A stretch of 64,000 nt of DNA from the NCBI RefSeq assembly GCF_001457475.1, contig NZ_LN831029.1, positions 2,976,001 to 3,040,000 on the forward strand. The letters run 5' to 3'. The notes under the pieces were generated by a model. The model saw only the letters and a list, made by a program, of their open reading frames with translations, searched no databases and was not told where the DNA came from. A program made the position numbers and the translations under genes. This document shows positions 18,674 through 27,157 of the stretch, piece after piece (within the stretch, counting starts at the first letter, position 1; every line of letters begins with the position of its first letter). This stretch comes from Achromobacter xylosoxidans (lineage in GTDB: Bacteria > Pseudomonadota > Gammaproteobacteria > Burkholderiales > Burkholderiaceae_B).

Positions 18674-19834
18674 ATGCAAATGAACGTCCCGGCCGCGGGC
18701 CCGCGCCGCATCGCGGCGCCGGCCCTGCTGCTGATTACCGTGCTTACGCTCAGCGGCTGCCAGTTGCCGCGTTCCGGCCCCATGCTCAGTGAGGTGACAG
18801 GCGCCCACGACGCCAAGGACGTGGTCGTGATGCAGGCCTCGCGCGAGCTCGCGCGCGCGAGCCGGGTTGCCGAGGTCTCGGATTTTCCCGTGCGCTACCG
18901 CGACCTGACCCAGGCCGGTTTCGACCGCCTGGTGCCGGGCGACGGCGTCAACGTGAAAGTGTGGGAGCGCGGCGGGCTGGGCGTGTTCACGGCGGACCCG
19001 TCCGGCGTGAGCGACCTGGGCAACCAGGAACTGGACCGCAACGGCAATGTCGCGTTTCCCATTCTCGGCAAATTCCAGGCCGGCGGCATGACGCTGGCGC
19101 AACTGCACGACGCCATCGTCGGGCGCCTGAGCCGGCTGGTGGCCGGCGCCGACGTCAGCGTGACGCGCGTGGCCGACGCCCGCGGACAGATGGTGACGGT
19201 GCAGGGCAACCTGACCAAGCCGGGCATGTATCCCATCACGCAGACCGCCCAGCGCCTGAGCAGCGCGCTGGCGCAGGCCGCGCCGGTGCAGACCAATCCG
19301 GAGCAACTGGTCGTCAGCCTGCGACGCGACAATCAGGTCGCCTCGGTGCGCCTCTCGGACATCTACCGCAACCAGAACAACGACATCCTGCTGCGCCCGG
19401 GCGATGTCATCACCGCGTATGAATCGCGCGAGTTCCTGACGGTGCTGGGCGCCGCCGGCAACCAGGGCCGCGTGGCGATCAGCAAGCGCAACTACAGCGT
19501 GCTGGACGCGCTGGCCGACGCCAGGGGCCTGGATGACAAGACGGCGGACCCGCGTTCGGTCTTCCTGTTCACGCCCGCGCAGGCCGGCGTGGACGGCAAG
19601 CCGGACCTGCTGCCGGTGGTGTACCAGTTCGATCTCACGCGCGCCGAGCAGGTGGCGCTGGCGCGCGAATTCAGCGTGCACGAGGGCCAGGCGATCTATA
19701 TCTCCGACGCGCCGTTCACGCAGGTGCAGAAAGTGCTTTCGGCGTTCCGCGTGACCATGAGCGCCGGCTTCAGCGCGACGCGCGCCATCGACTCCGACTC
19801 CGGCTCGAGTTCCTCCAGCGGCGTCAGCCAGTAG
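18674..19834 (+). CDS. vexA: Outer-membrane polysaccharide export lipoprotein, VexA/Wza family
   Basis: Forms the outer-membrane channel through which the capsule polymer leaves the cell. The 386-residue protein has a lipoprotein signal peptide with lipobox LSGC (Cys29) and the polysaccharide export domain starting FDRLVPGDGVNVKVWERGG. SLBB-type beta-grasp repeats follow (VTVQGNLTKPGMYPI and FLTVLGAAGNQGRVAI). A Ser-rich tail (DSDSGSSSSSGVSQ) ends the protein. The start at 18674 has AAGGA four bases upstream; Met3 is an alternative. It stands directly before the permease gene, as in Salmonella viaB, where the order is also vexA-B-C-D-E. Confidence 0.9.
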   Translation: MQMNVPAAGPRRIAAPALLLITVLTLSGCQLPRSGPMLSEVTGAHDAKDVVVMQASRELARASRVAEVSDFPVRYRDLTQAGFDRLVPGDGVNVKVWERGGLGVFTADPSGVSDLGNQELDRNGNVAFPILGKFQAGGMTLAQLHDAIVGRLSRLVAGADVSVTRVADARGQMVTVQGNLTKPGMYPITQTAQRLSSALAQAAPVQTNPEQLVVSLRRDNQVASVRLSDIYRNQNNDILLRPGDVITAYESREFLTVLGAAGNQGRVAISKRNYSVLDALADARGLDDKTADPRSVFLFTPAQAGVDGKPDLLPVVYQFDLTRAEQVALAREFSVHEGQAIYISDAPFTQVQKVLSAFRVTMSAGFSATRAIDSDSGSSSSSGVSQ

Positions 19835-19841
19835 CGTGTCG

Positions 19842-21182
19842 ATGAGCAACGAGGATCGGATCAAGGGTTGGCGCGCGCGGAGAAAGGACAGCAGCTACGC
19901 GGTGGGTTCGGGCGTCGCCGCGTGGCGCCTGGATCCCGCCGCGCTGTTCGAGGCGAAGGCCGAGCCGGCCGTGCTGTTCAGGCCTTTGCTGGCGCGCCTG
20001 CAGGGCGAGCCGCATGACTCCGTGGCCGCCCGGCGGGCGGTGTACGAGGCGGTGCAGGCGGAGCTGGACGCGGAGATTGCGCGCGCCAAGGTCGACGAGA
20101 CGCTGGCGGACTTCTCCCGGCGGCGCCTGCGCATCATCGTGCGCCTGCTGGAGCAGGACATCCGCGCGGGCGTCGACGTGTTCGCGCCGGGCTATATGCC
20201 GGCCCGGCTGGTGGCGGAGGACCGGCGCCTGGCCGAGGCGCATGCGCGGCGCGAGGAGCGACGCAGGCAGGACGAGGCGCGGGAGGCCCGCCGCGAGGCG
20301 TCGCGCAACGACGTCGCGCTGGAAATGGAGCTGCCCCCGGGGGAGGCCGGCGACCTGGAGATCCTGCGGGAGCGGCTGCGCGGGTTGCATGCCGGGCATC
20401 ATCCGCGCCTGGCCGGCCGCGGCTGGCCAGGCGGACGCACGTTGCTGGCGCTGTTCGTCTACCAGCTGCATGTGATGCACGGCGAGAGCCGCATCGCCCT
20501 GTTGTGGGCGCTGGTGGGCCCGGTGGTGCTGCTGACGCTGATTTCGTCGCTGTACATCCTGATGGGCACGCACTACATCCTGGGGATGGACGTGCAGACC
20601 TTCTCGCTGCTGGGGGCGACCACATGGATCATGTTCCGGCAGATCATCTTCAGGAGCAGCACGGCGTACGTGTCGGCCCGCGGCCTGTTGAATTTCCAGG
20701 GCGTTTCGCCCTTGATGTGCGCGCTGGTGCAGGCGCTGCTGTACGTGTCGGTGTACCTGGTGGTGTTCGTGGTGCTGATCGGCGCCGGCCATGCGCTGGA
20801 CCTCATCACGCTGCCCAAGAGCTGGCCGGGCTTCATGCTGTACGTGGTGCTGATGGCGTGCTGCGCCGCCGCGATGGGCCTGCTGTTCGGCGCGATCGCG
20901 ACCTTCTGGCACTTCTTCCTGCGGCTGGCGCCGGTGATCGAGCGCTTCCTGCAGATTTTCTCCGGCGTCTTTTTCGTCTCGGAGCAGCTGCCGGAGCAAT
21001 TGCGGCCCTGGATGCTGTGGCTGCCTTTCTCCCATGGCATGCAGCTGTTGCGATCGGCCTATTTCGACGCCTACACGTCGCAGGACGCGAGCCTGGGATA
21101 TTTCCTGACCAGCCTGGTTTTCCTGATGGTGGTCGCCCTGGCGGCCGAGCGGCTGGCCCGTCCCAATATCCAGCCCATGTGA
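19842..21182 (+). CDS. vexB: VexB/KpsM-type capsule ABC permease with a long soluble N-terminal extension
   Basis: Inner-membrane half of the capsule ABC exporter. From about residue 216 to the end it is a KpsM-like protein: six hydrophobic segments beginning IALLWALVGPVVLLTLISSL, with FWHFFLRLAPVIERFLQIFSG and WLPFSHGMQLLRSAYF typical of ABC-2 polysaccharide permeases. Family members are usually about 260 residues; here 446, because a hydrophilic region of about 200 residues precedes the first membrane helix. The extension includes a helical block (RRAVYEAVQAELDAEI), a block LEQDIRAGVDVFAPGY near residues 102-117 and a run of Arg/Glu-rich helix. A GTG at 19836 is an alternative start two codons earlier. 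It overlaps nothing and is followed nine bases later by vexC. Confidence 0.87.
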   Translation: MSNEDRIKGWRARRKDSSYAVGSGVAAWRLDPAALFEAKAEPAVLFRPLLARLQGEPHDSVAARRAVYEAVQAELDAEIARAKVDETLADFSRRRLRIIVRLLEQDIRAGVDVFAPGYMPARLVAEDRRLAEAHARREERRRQDEAREARREASRNDVALEMELPPGEAGDLEILRERLRGLHAGHHPRLAGRGWPGGRTLLALFVYQLHVMHGESRIALLWALVGPVVLLTLISSLYILMGTHYILGMDVQTFSLLGATTWIMFRQIIFRSSTAYVSARGLLNFQGVSPLMCALVQALLYVSVYLVVFVVLIGAGHALDLITLPKSWPGFMLYVVLMACCAAAMGLLFGAIATFWHFFLRLAPVIERFLQIFSGVFFVSEQLPEQLRPWMLWLPFSHGMQLLRSAYFDAYTSQDASLGYFLTSLVFLMVVALAAERLARPNIQPM

Positions 21183-21191
21183 GGAACGACG

Positions 21192-21905
21192 ATGATTCAT
21201 CTCAATGGCGTGACGGATGAACCCCTGGCCTTCGGCAGCCGGCAGGCGCTGCTGGCCGGCGCCCATCTCGACATTCCCGTCGGCCGCTACGCCTTGCTTT
21301 CGCCCGCGCCGGAGCTGCATCGCCAGATCATCGACCTGCTGTGCGGCCTGCGTCCGCCGCGCCAGGGCTTCGTGCGGCACGAGGGCAACGTGTCCTGGGC
21401 CATCGGCCGGCAGGGCTTCATCCGTGGCAAGGCCAACGGCCTGAGCATGATCGAGCTGGTGAGCCAGATGTACGAGATCGATGCCGATGCGACGTACGAA
21501 CTGGTGGCCGACCTGATCAGCGACCCCAGGAGCCTGAGCCGGCCGATGGAACATTGGCCGTTGTATGCGAGGCAGGAGTTTTCGTTCGCGCTGGCGCTGG
21601 CGCCGGCGTTCGACATCTACGTGATCGAAGGGGCGATTCCCTTCGAACCCTGCCGTTTCACCCGTCTCTGGCTGGCGCTGTTCGAAGAACGCCTGGTCGG
21701 CAGGACGCTCATTCTTTCCAGTTACCGCCAGAATCAATTGGCGGACTATTGCCTGAAGGGCCTGATTTATGAACGAAGCGCACTCCGCATCGAAGACGAC
21801 CTCGACCAGTGCATCAGTAAGTTCCCCCCGCGACGATCACGCAGCGAATCCGGAACAGGCGACGACGTCTTCGGCGGCTTCGACGAGGGCCAGCTCGGCT
21901 TCTGA
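21192..21905 (+). CDS. vexC: VexC/KpsT-like protein with all ATPase motifs degenerate (pseudo-ABC-ATPase)
   Basis: This gene holds the place of the ABC ATPase, and the 237-residue product aligns with KpsT across its length, including SWAIGR, the spacing of the blocks and FDIYVIEG. Every nucleotide-handling motif is changed. The Walker A position reads SPAPELHRQ (residues 37-45) instead of GxxGxGKST. The Q-loop glutamine is replaced by an arginine near residue 78. The signature SSGM region reads PLYA (123-126). Walker B DE reads E146-G147, and the switch histidine is Ser177. The frame is intact, with GAGGAA five bases before the ATG and no stop or frameshift. ATP hydrolysis by this subunit is therefore unlikely. 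Its last 45 codons overlap vexD in another frame. Confidence 0.85.
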   Translation: MIHLNGVTDEPLAFGSRQALLAGAHLDIPVGRYALLSPAPELHRQIIDLLCGLRPPRQGFVRHEGNVSWAIGRQGFIRGKANGLSMIELVSQMYEIDADATYELVADLISDPRSLSRPMEHWPLYARQEFSFALALAPAFDIYVIEGAIPFEPCRFTRLWLALFEERLVGRTLILSSYRQNQLADYCLKGLIYERSALRIEDDLDQCISKFPPRRSRSESGTGDDVFGGFDEGQLGF

Positions 21906-23058
21906 GAGCGGTTCCGAGATCGAGCGCCGGCGCCGCGAGCGGCAGGCCGCGCTGGACGAACGTCGCCGGCGCCGCTGGGTCAATGCCTTCATCGTCGTCG
22001 CCCCGGTCGCCCTGGCGCTGGTCTACGTGCTGTTCGTGGCCACGCCGCGCTACGAAGCGGAATCGCGCTTCTTCGTGCAATCGGGCTCGGGCCAGCAGGG
22101 CGGCGGCGCCATGGCGGCCAGCCTGCTCACCACGGGGAATTCGGGCGGCATGCTCGGCGGTTTCGTCGACGGCTGGGCCGTCAGCGATTTCCTGCGGTCG
22201 CGCGACAGCATGCGGCAGCTGGACAAGAAGGTCGGGTTGCGGCAGTACCTGCGCAACGCCGGCCTGGACCCGGCCAACCACCTGTCCGAGGATTCGAGCG
22301 AGGACGATCTGTATCGCGCCTACCGGGCCTCGGTCCAGGTTTCCTTCAATGCGCTGGAGCAGATCGACGTGCTGCGGGTGCGCGCGTATTCGCCCGAAGA
22401 CGCCGAAATGCTATCGAAGGCCTTGATCGGCCTGGCGGAGGACTTCGTCAGCTCCATGAACGAAAAGGGCGTGGCGGACAAGCTGAAGGTCAGCGAGGAA
22501 TCGGTCCGGCAGGCCGAGCAGAAGGCGCTGGCCGCGCGCGAAGCCCTGACCTCGTGGCGAACCACGCACGGCAATATCGACCCGACCGCCACGGTGGCCA
22601 TGCTGCTGAACCTGTCCAGCCAGCTCGAAGCGGAACTGAGCAGCGCCCAGATCAACCTGGACAAGATCCGCGCGCTGGGCAACAAGGACCACTTCATGCT
22701 CAAGCCCGCGGAAACGCAGGTCGTGGCCCTGAAGAAACGGCTCGCCAGCGTGCGCCAGCGCCTGAGCGGCGAAGGCAACACGGAAGCGAAACAACTGAAA
22801 TCCTACGAGGCGCTGCGCAACACCCAGGCCTTTGCGGATTCGAACCTGACGCTGGCGCAGCAGTCGTACCAGCAGGCCGTGACCGACGCCCTGCGCCTGC
22901 AGCGTTACCTGTCCATCATCGCGCAGCCGGTCTCCACGGACCGGCCCAGCAGTCCGCGCACCGGCGTGCTGCTGTTGCAGGCGCTGGCGCTGGGCTTCGT
23001 GCTCATGTTCGTCCTGCGCGCGGCGATGGCCTTGCTTAGAGGATTGCGCCATGGTTGA
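21769..23058 (+). CDS. vexD: VexD/KpsE-type capsule export inner-membrane adaptor (PCP family)
   Basis: Polysaccharide co-polymerase-like protein linking the ABC exporter to the outer-membrane channel. The 429 residues comprise a Ser/Thr/Ala-rich, probably disordered tail (1-50), an Arg-rich stretch, a first membrane helix (about 72-90, NAFIVVAPVALALVYVLFV), a long periplasmic coiled-coil region (about 230-360) and a second membrane helix near the C-terminus (LLLQALALGFVLMFVL). No in-frame start exists between 21769 and the first membrane helix, so the 137-base overlap with vexC appears genuine. It overlaps vexE by eight bases. Confidence 0.88.
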   Translation: MNEAHSASKTTSTSASVSSPRDDHAANPEQATTSSAASTRASSASESGSEIERRRRERQAALDERRRRRWVNAFIVVAPVALALVYVLFVATPRYEAESRFFVQSGSGQQGGGAMAASLLTTGNSGGMLGGFVDGWAVSDFLRSRDSMRQLDKKVGLRQYLRNAGLDPANHLSEDSSEDDLYRAYRASVQVSFNALEQIDVLRVRAYSPEDAEMLSKALIGLAEDFVSSMNEKGVADKLKVSEESVRQAEQKALAAREALTSWRTTHGNIDPTATVAMLLNLSSQLEAELSSAQINLDKIRALGNKDHFMLKPAETQVVALKKRLASVRQRLSGEGNTEAKQLKSYEALRNTQAFADSNLTLAQQSYQQAVTDALRLQRYLSIIAQPVSTDRPSSPRTGVLLLQALALGFVLMFVLRAAMALLRGLRHG

Positions 23059-25033
23059 TACGACGATAGAACGCCCCGGCACCGCCACGGCACCGGCATC
23101 GGCGGCGCCCGCCGCCGTCGCAAACACCGCCGCGAGCGATGCCACCAGCCGCCTGCGCGCGGTCATCAAGCGGATCCTGGAGGCGGACGACCCCTTGCAG
23201 GCCATGGCCGAGCTCGGGCCGGCGCTGGCGCGGGTGGAAGAGGGCTGGCGCGATGCGCGCCGCCTGCTGGTGTCGCCGTTCGTGCGGGTGGGGCGACTGG
23301 AACCGGCGATCGCCGCGCTGGAACGGCTGGTCCAGGCCTATCCGGCGCGCACCGACGACCGCCGCCTGCTCGCCAGCCTGCTGGGCCGCACCGAGCAGTG
23401 GGAGCGCGCCATCGCCCAGGCGGATGCGGCCGCCGCCATCGCGCCGGATTCCTCGGCGCTGCAGGCCGCGCGGATTCAACTGCGGGTGCAGGCCGGGCAT
23501 ATCGCGCAGGCGGCCGACGTCGCGCGCCAGACCGCCGCCCTGGCGGCGGCCGCGCCGGGCGACGCGCATTGGTGGATGCTGGCGTTTTCGCGCAACGGCG
23601 ACGCGGTCGAGGCGGCCGGCATTGCCATGGCCTTGCAGGCCGATGACCTGCCGAATGCGCGCGTGGCGACGGTGGCGGTGCGCGCGCTGCTCGACGACGA
23701 CCGGGTCGAGGCGGCGATCCTGCTGGGCAATGCGGCGCTGGACGCGGGGCACGATGCCCCGGCGTTGCGCGCATCGCTGGGGCTGGCGCACCTGCGGCGC
23801 GCCACGGACGACGACCGCAAAGTGCATGCGCTGGCGCACTTCGAGGCGGGCCTGGAAGCGGCCCCGACCGACGTGCGGCTGTTGACGCTGCACGGAGAAA
23901 CCCTGCTGCGCGCGGGCCGCTACAAGGACGCCGTGGCGCCGCTGCGCCAGGCCATGGAGCTGGCCCCCGAACTGGAGCAGACACGCGCCCTGTATGCCCG
24001 CGCGCTGCGCTACACGCTGCAGTACGGGGAGGCCGCCGATCAACTGCTGCACCTGGTCGAAAAATCGCCCGACAAACAACTCTGGCAGCGCGCCGCCATC
24101 GGCGCGCTCTCGCAAGCGGGGCGCAAGCAGGAAGCCGAAGCCTTGTTCGAGCGCTATGTCGGGCAACGCGGCCGGGCGCTGCCGCCAACGTTCCAGCAGG
24201 CGCTGGAACAACTGGAGCAGAAGCTGGATACCGCGCCCATACCGCAGGCGCGACTGGACTGGGCCTGGTCGCTGCGTGGCGATGCCGGGGCTGATCGCGC
24301 GCAATGGGAGCGGCGGGCGCGCTGGGGCCACCTGGTGGATCACCTGCTGTTCGATTGGCTCGAATGCCGCGAAGACAGCGTCGAGGAAGCCATGCAAATG
24401 CTGGGCGAACTGGACACCGGCGAACGTTTCTTCGCGCCGCTGCTGGCGGCGGGCCGGGGCGTGGTGGTGGCCACGGCGCACGTCGGCCCCATGTATGCCG
24501 GGCTGATGGCGCTGGAACTGCTGGGCATTCCTTCCCGCTGGCTGGCCACCGCGCCCAGCATCGCCCAGAGCAGCTATGCCGCCGCCCTGATCTCCACCGC
24601 CGACCAGACCGAGGCGCAGGTCGCCAAGGCCTGCATGCGCGCGCTGGCGGCGGGCAATGTGCTGTGCCTGGCGGTGGACGGCGCGGCCAACCCGGCGGCG
24701 CCCCGCACCCAGTTCGAAGGGCAGGCGGTGACCTATTCCAGTTTCGCCGCCCACCTGGCGCACCGCCAGGGCGTGCCATCGGTGTTCTACACCCCGCGCT
24801 GGGAAAACGGCCGCGTCGCCTATACGCTGGAGATGCTGCCCGCGGTGGAACCCGGCGAGGACGCCGATGCGTACGCGCAGCGCTGGCAAGAGGCGTATTT
24901 CAAACACCTGAGGGCGCATGTGGCCGGTCCGCCGGAAAACCTGCGCCTGAGCGGCGGCATCTGGCGCCACGTGCAGCCCGCGGATCGATCCGCGCGGCCC
25001 GCCGGCGCAGTGTTGGGGAGCGAGTTTCGATGA
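23051..25033 (+). CDS. vexE: VexE-like acyltransferase for the capsule lipid terminus (TPR region plus HtrB/LpxL-like domain)
   Basis: In Salmonella VexE is a lipid A-type acyltransferase homologue needed for the glycolipid terminus that anchors Vi. This 660-residue protein agrees in length and order. Residues 30-390 are helical TPR-like repeats. The C-terminal 230 residues resemble LpxL/HtrB, with GVVVATAHVGPMYAG (His477), GNVLCLAVDGAANP and a QAVTYSSFAAHLAHRQGVPSVFY block like the second conserved region. The acidic residue expected five positions after the catalytic His is Tyr482, so the HX4D/E motif is incomplete. The start overlaps the vexD stop, and its own stop overlaps the lyase start (ATGA). 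Confidence 0.83.
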   Translation: MVDTTIERPGTATAPASAAPAAVANTAASDATSRLRAVIKRILEADDPLQAMAELGPALARVEEGWRDARRLLVSPFVRVGRLEPAIAALERLVQAYPARTDDRRLLASLLGRTEQWERAIAQADAAAAIAPDSSALQAARIQLRVQAGHIAQAADVARQTAALAAAAPGDAHWWMLAFSRNGDAVEAAGIAMALQADDLPNARVATVAVRALLDDDRVEAAILLGNAALDAGHDAPALRASLGLAHLRRATDDDRKVHALAHFEAGLEAAPTDVRLLTLHGETLLRAGRYKDAVAPLRQAMELAPELEQTRALYARALRYTLQYGEAADQLLHLVEKSPDKQLWQRAAIGALSQAGRKQEAEALFERYVGQRGRALPPTFQQALEQLEQKLDTAPIPQARLDWAWSLRGDAGADRAQWERRARWGHLVDHLLFDWLECREDSVEEAMQMLGELDTGERFFAPLLAAGRGVVVATAHVGPMYAGLMALELLGIPSRWLATAPSIAQSSYAAALISTADQTEAQVAKACMRALAAGNVLCLAVDGAANPAAPRTQFEGQAVTYSSFAAHLAHRQGVPSVFYTPRWENGRVAYTLEMLPAVEPGEDADAYAQRWQEAYFKHLRAHVAGPPENLRLSGGIWRHVQPADRSARPAGAVLGSEFR

Positions 25034-26304
25034 ATCCGCGAACGAATTCGAGAGAGAGTATGGGGAGCAGGGCGCCGCAATGGGCCAGGCGCTGGTCCAA
25101 GCGGTTGCCGCGCGCGCTGGCCTGGCTGGCGGCGCTGGCCATGCTGTACGGCGGCGCGGCGGCCGCCAACGAGTCCTGCGCCAGCCCGGACGAGCGTTGT
25201 CCATTCGTGTCCGCGCTGCTGCAGCAGCGGGAGGGCTATGGCGCCCGCGCCACGGGCGGCCTGGGCGGCCGGTTCATCGAGGTCACATCCGACCAGGATG
25301 CCGGACCGGGCACGCTGCGCGCCGCGCTGGCGCAGGCCAAGAAGGGACCCACCTGGATCCGTTTCGCCTCCGACATGACCATCGTGCTGGAATCGCAACT
25401 GCGGGTGCCGTCGAACACGACCATCGATGGCCGCGGCAGGCACGTGGCCCTGATCGACGACGGGCTGGGCGTGTATGGCAGCCGGAACGTGATCCTGACG
25501 CACCTGACCATCGATGGCCGCCTGAACCGCCTGACGCAGGCGGTGAACATCGCCAACGACAGCCGCGATGTCTGGGTGGACCACATGGATCTGTCGCGCA
25601 TGTCCGACCGCCTGCTCAACGTGAAGAACGGCTCGACCGACGTGACAATTTCCTGGACCAAGTTCCACAACTCGAACAAGGTCATGCTGCTCAACAACAT
25701 CACCTCGAAGGACCTGTTCGCGAACTACGAACGTGATTCCATCGCGCGCGTGACGCTGCACCACAATTACTTCTTCAACACGGTGCAGCGCAACCCCAGG
25801 GGCCAGTTCGGCACCTTCCACCTGTTCAACAATCTGCTGGAGAATTGGGATTTCTACGGCATGAGTTTCAGCCTGGAGGCCAAGGCGCTGGTCGAAGGCA
25901 ATATCTTCAACAACGATTCGAAGCGCGAGTGCGTGGAGCCGGAATTCTTCCCCACGGTGGAAGGCGTCAAGGTGAATTACTGCCGCTACATTCCCATGGC
26001 CGCCAAGCGCAGCGCGCTGGACAACGGCGCCTCCGACGAGGGCGCCTACCAGCAATTGAAGGCCGTGCACGGCTATACGCGCGACTTCAAGGCATTCCTG
26101 CGCCTGAAAGACAACCTCTACCTGGGGGACGCCAAGCCGGTGCTGCAGGACTATCGCCCGGAAGCCGCGCCGACGCCGCCCTATTGCTATGGGTATGAGA
26201 AGCCCTCGGCCGAGCTGGCGGAGCGCATCCGCAAGCACGCGGGGAACACCAGCGGCGATACCCCGCTGCCCGCATCACGGGTCGGGACGAACTGCGCAGG
26301 GTGA
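25030..26304 (+). CDS. Secreted pectate-lyase-like (PL1 fold) polysaccharide lyase in the capsule operon
   Basis: A 424-residue protein with a signal peptide (hydrophobic stretch RALAWLAALAMLYGGAAAA, cleavage before NES) and the right-handed beta-helix motifs of pectate lyase family 1: VWVDHMDLS with D184, then DVTISWTKFHNSNKVMLL, then VTLHHNYFFNTVQRNPRG with the presumed catalytic Arg254 and Arg257. It is translationally coupled to vexE, so it belongs to the capsule operon. Pectate lyases cut alpha-1,4-linked galacturonan and the Vi backbone is alpha-1,4-linked N-acetylgalactosaminuronan, so the likely substrate is the cell's own capsule. I recall that a Vi lyase from this context has been described as VexL; this should be checked before the name is used. 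Confidence 0.85.
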   Translation: MNPRTNSRESMGSRAPQWARRWSKRLPRALAWLAALAMLYGGAAAANESCASPDERCPFVSALLQQREGYGARATGGLGGRFIEVTSDQDAGPGTLRAALAQAKKGPTWIRFASDMTIVLESQLRVPSNTTIDGRGRHVALIDDGLGVYGSRNVILTHLTIDGRLNRLTQAVNIANDSRDVWVDHMDLSRMSDRLLNVKNGSTDVTISWTKFHNSNKVMLLNNITSKDLFANYERDSIARVTLHHNYFFNTVQRNPRGQFGTFHLFNNLLENWDFYGMSFSLEAKALVEGNIFNNDSKRECVEPEFFPTVEGVKVNYCRYIPMAAKRSALDNGASDEGAYQQLKAVHGYTRDFKAFLRLKDNLYLGDAKPVLQDYRPEAAPTPPYCYGYEKPSAELAERIRKHAGNTSGDTPLPASRVGTNCAG

Positions 26305-26372
26305 CGGGCGGCGATGGGTTTCCCGCCTGCCGCGGGCCGACGCGCGCGTGGCGGGCAAGAGAGCCGGCGGCC

Positions 26373-26978
26373 TCAGGCCTGGTGCGACAGGGGACGCTCG
26401 GGAATCGGCGCGATGCGCTCGGGCGGCGGCGATACCCGCCACGAGGCGCGGCGGCGCAGCGCGCCGAACAGCTTGAGGCCTTGCGGCCAGTCTTCCAGGC
26501 CGCTGTCGGCGTTGATGTGGCCGGCGCCCGGAATCACCACCACACGGCTGCCCCAGTGCTCGGCGAAGGCGCGGGCCCGTTCCAGCCGGCAATAGGGATC
26601 GTTGTCGCTGGCCACCACCACGCTCTGGAACGGCAGCGAGTGCCGCGGGATCGGCGCGAAGCCGCGCAGGCATTCCGGGGCGTCGGCGCGCTCGACGTCG
26701 GCCGGCGCCACCAGCAATGCGCCGGCGACCTTGGCGCGCAGCGGCACCGGCAGCGCCGCGCTGATCAGGCAGCCCAGGCTATGGGCGATCAGCAGTACCG
26801 GGCTGCGGGCCTGGTCGACCTGCGCCGCCAGCGTGGAAATCCATTCCGCGCTGACCGGATTTTCCCAGTCGCGTTGCCGTACCCTGACCGCGTGCGGCAG
26901 CAGGGCCGCCCAGCGCGATTGCCAGTGGTCGGGTCCGGAGTCTTTCCATCCGGGGACGATGATCGGTTGGAGTCTCAT
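26373..26978 (-). CDS. RBBP9/YdeN-family alpha/beta hydrolase
   Basis: A 201-residue small serine hydrolase. The N-terminal PGWKDSGPDHWQSRW and the DW segment are hallmarks of the RBBP9/YdeN family. The nucleophile lies in AHSLGC, the acid in ASDNDPYC and the histidine in GAGHINADSG, completing the triad. The start at 26978 (MRLQPIIVPGW) is chosen for similarity to the family; a Met three codons upstream is also possible, and longer starts run into the divergent control region. It converges on the capsule operon and is divergent from livJ. Natural substrates are unknown for most members. Confidence 0.87.
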   Translation of the reverse strand: MRLQPIIVPGWKDSGPDHWQSRWAALLPHAVRVRQRDWENPVSAEWISTLAAQVDQARSPVLLIAHSLGCLISAALPVPLRAKVAGALLVAPADVERADAPECLRGFAPIPRHSLPFQSVVVASDNDPYCRLERARAFAEHWGSRVVVIPGAGHINADSGLEDWPQGLKLFGALRRRASWRVSPPPERIAPIPERPLSHQA

Positions 26979-27157
26979 GGCGGCCATGATGCCGCGCCGT
27001 CTTAGTAACGCAAACGAATAAATGCGCTTTTGCATATACGGTGGTGGGCATAAAGGAAATCGGCCGGGGAGAGGGGCGGCGCCGGGGTCGCCGATGCGGC
27101 ACCGCAATATCGAAACCTCGCCCAAGTCGGGCCGGAACCCCCTGCAAATGCCGGTAT

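Noticed and set aside
21192..21905. VexC as a frameshifted normal ATPase
   Set aside because: The alignment to KpsT stays in register from the first strand to the last helix without gaps; the motif changes are substitutions scattered over the protein, not the result of one shifted segment.
25030..26304. The lyase as a plant-pathogenicity pectinase
   Set aside because: It is translationally coupled to vexE inside a capsule operon and no other plant cell wall enzymes are present.
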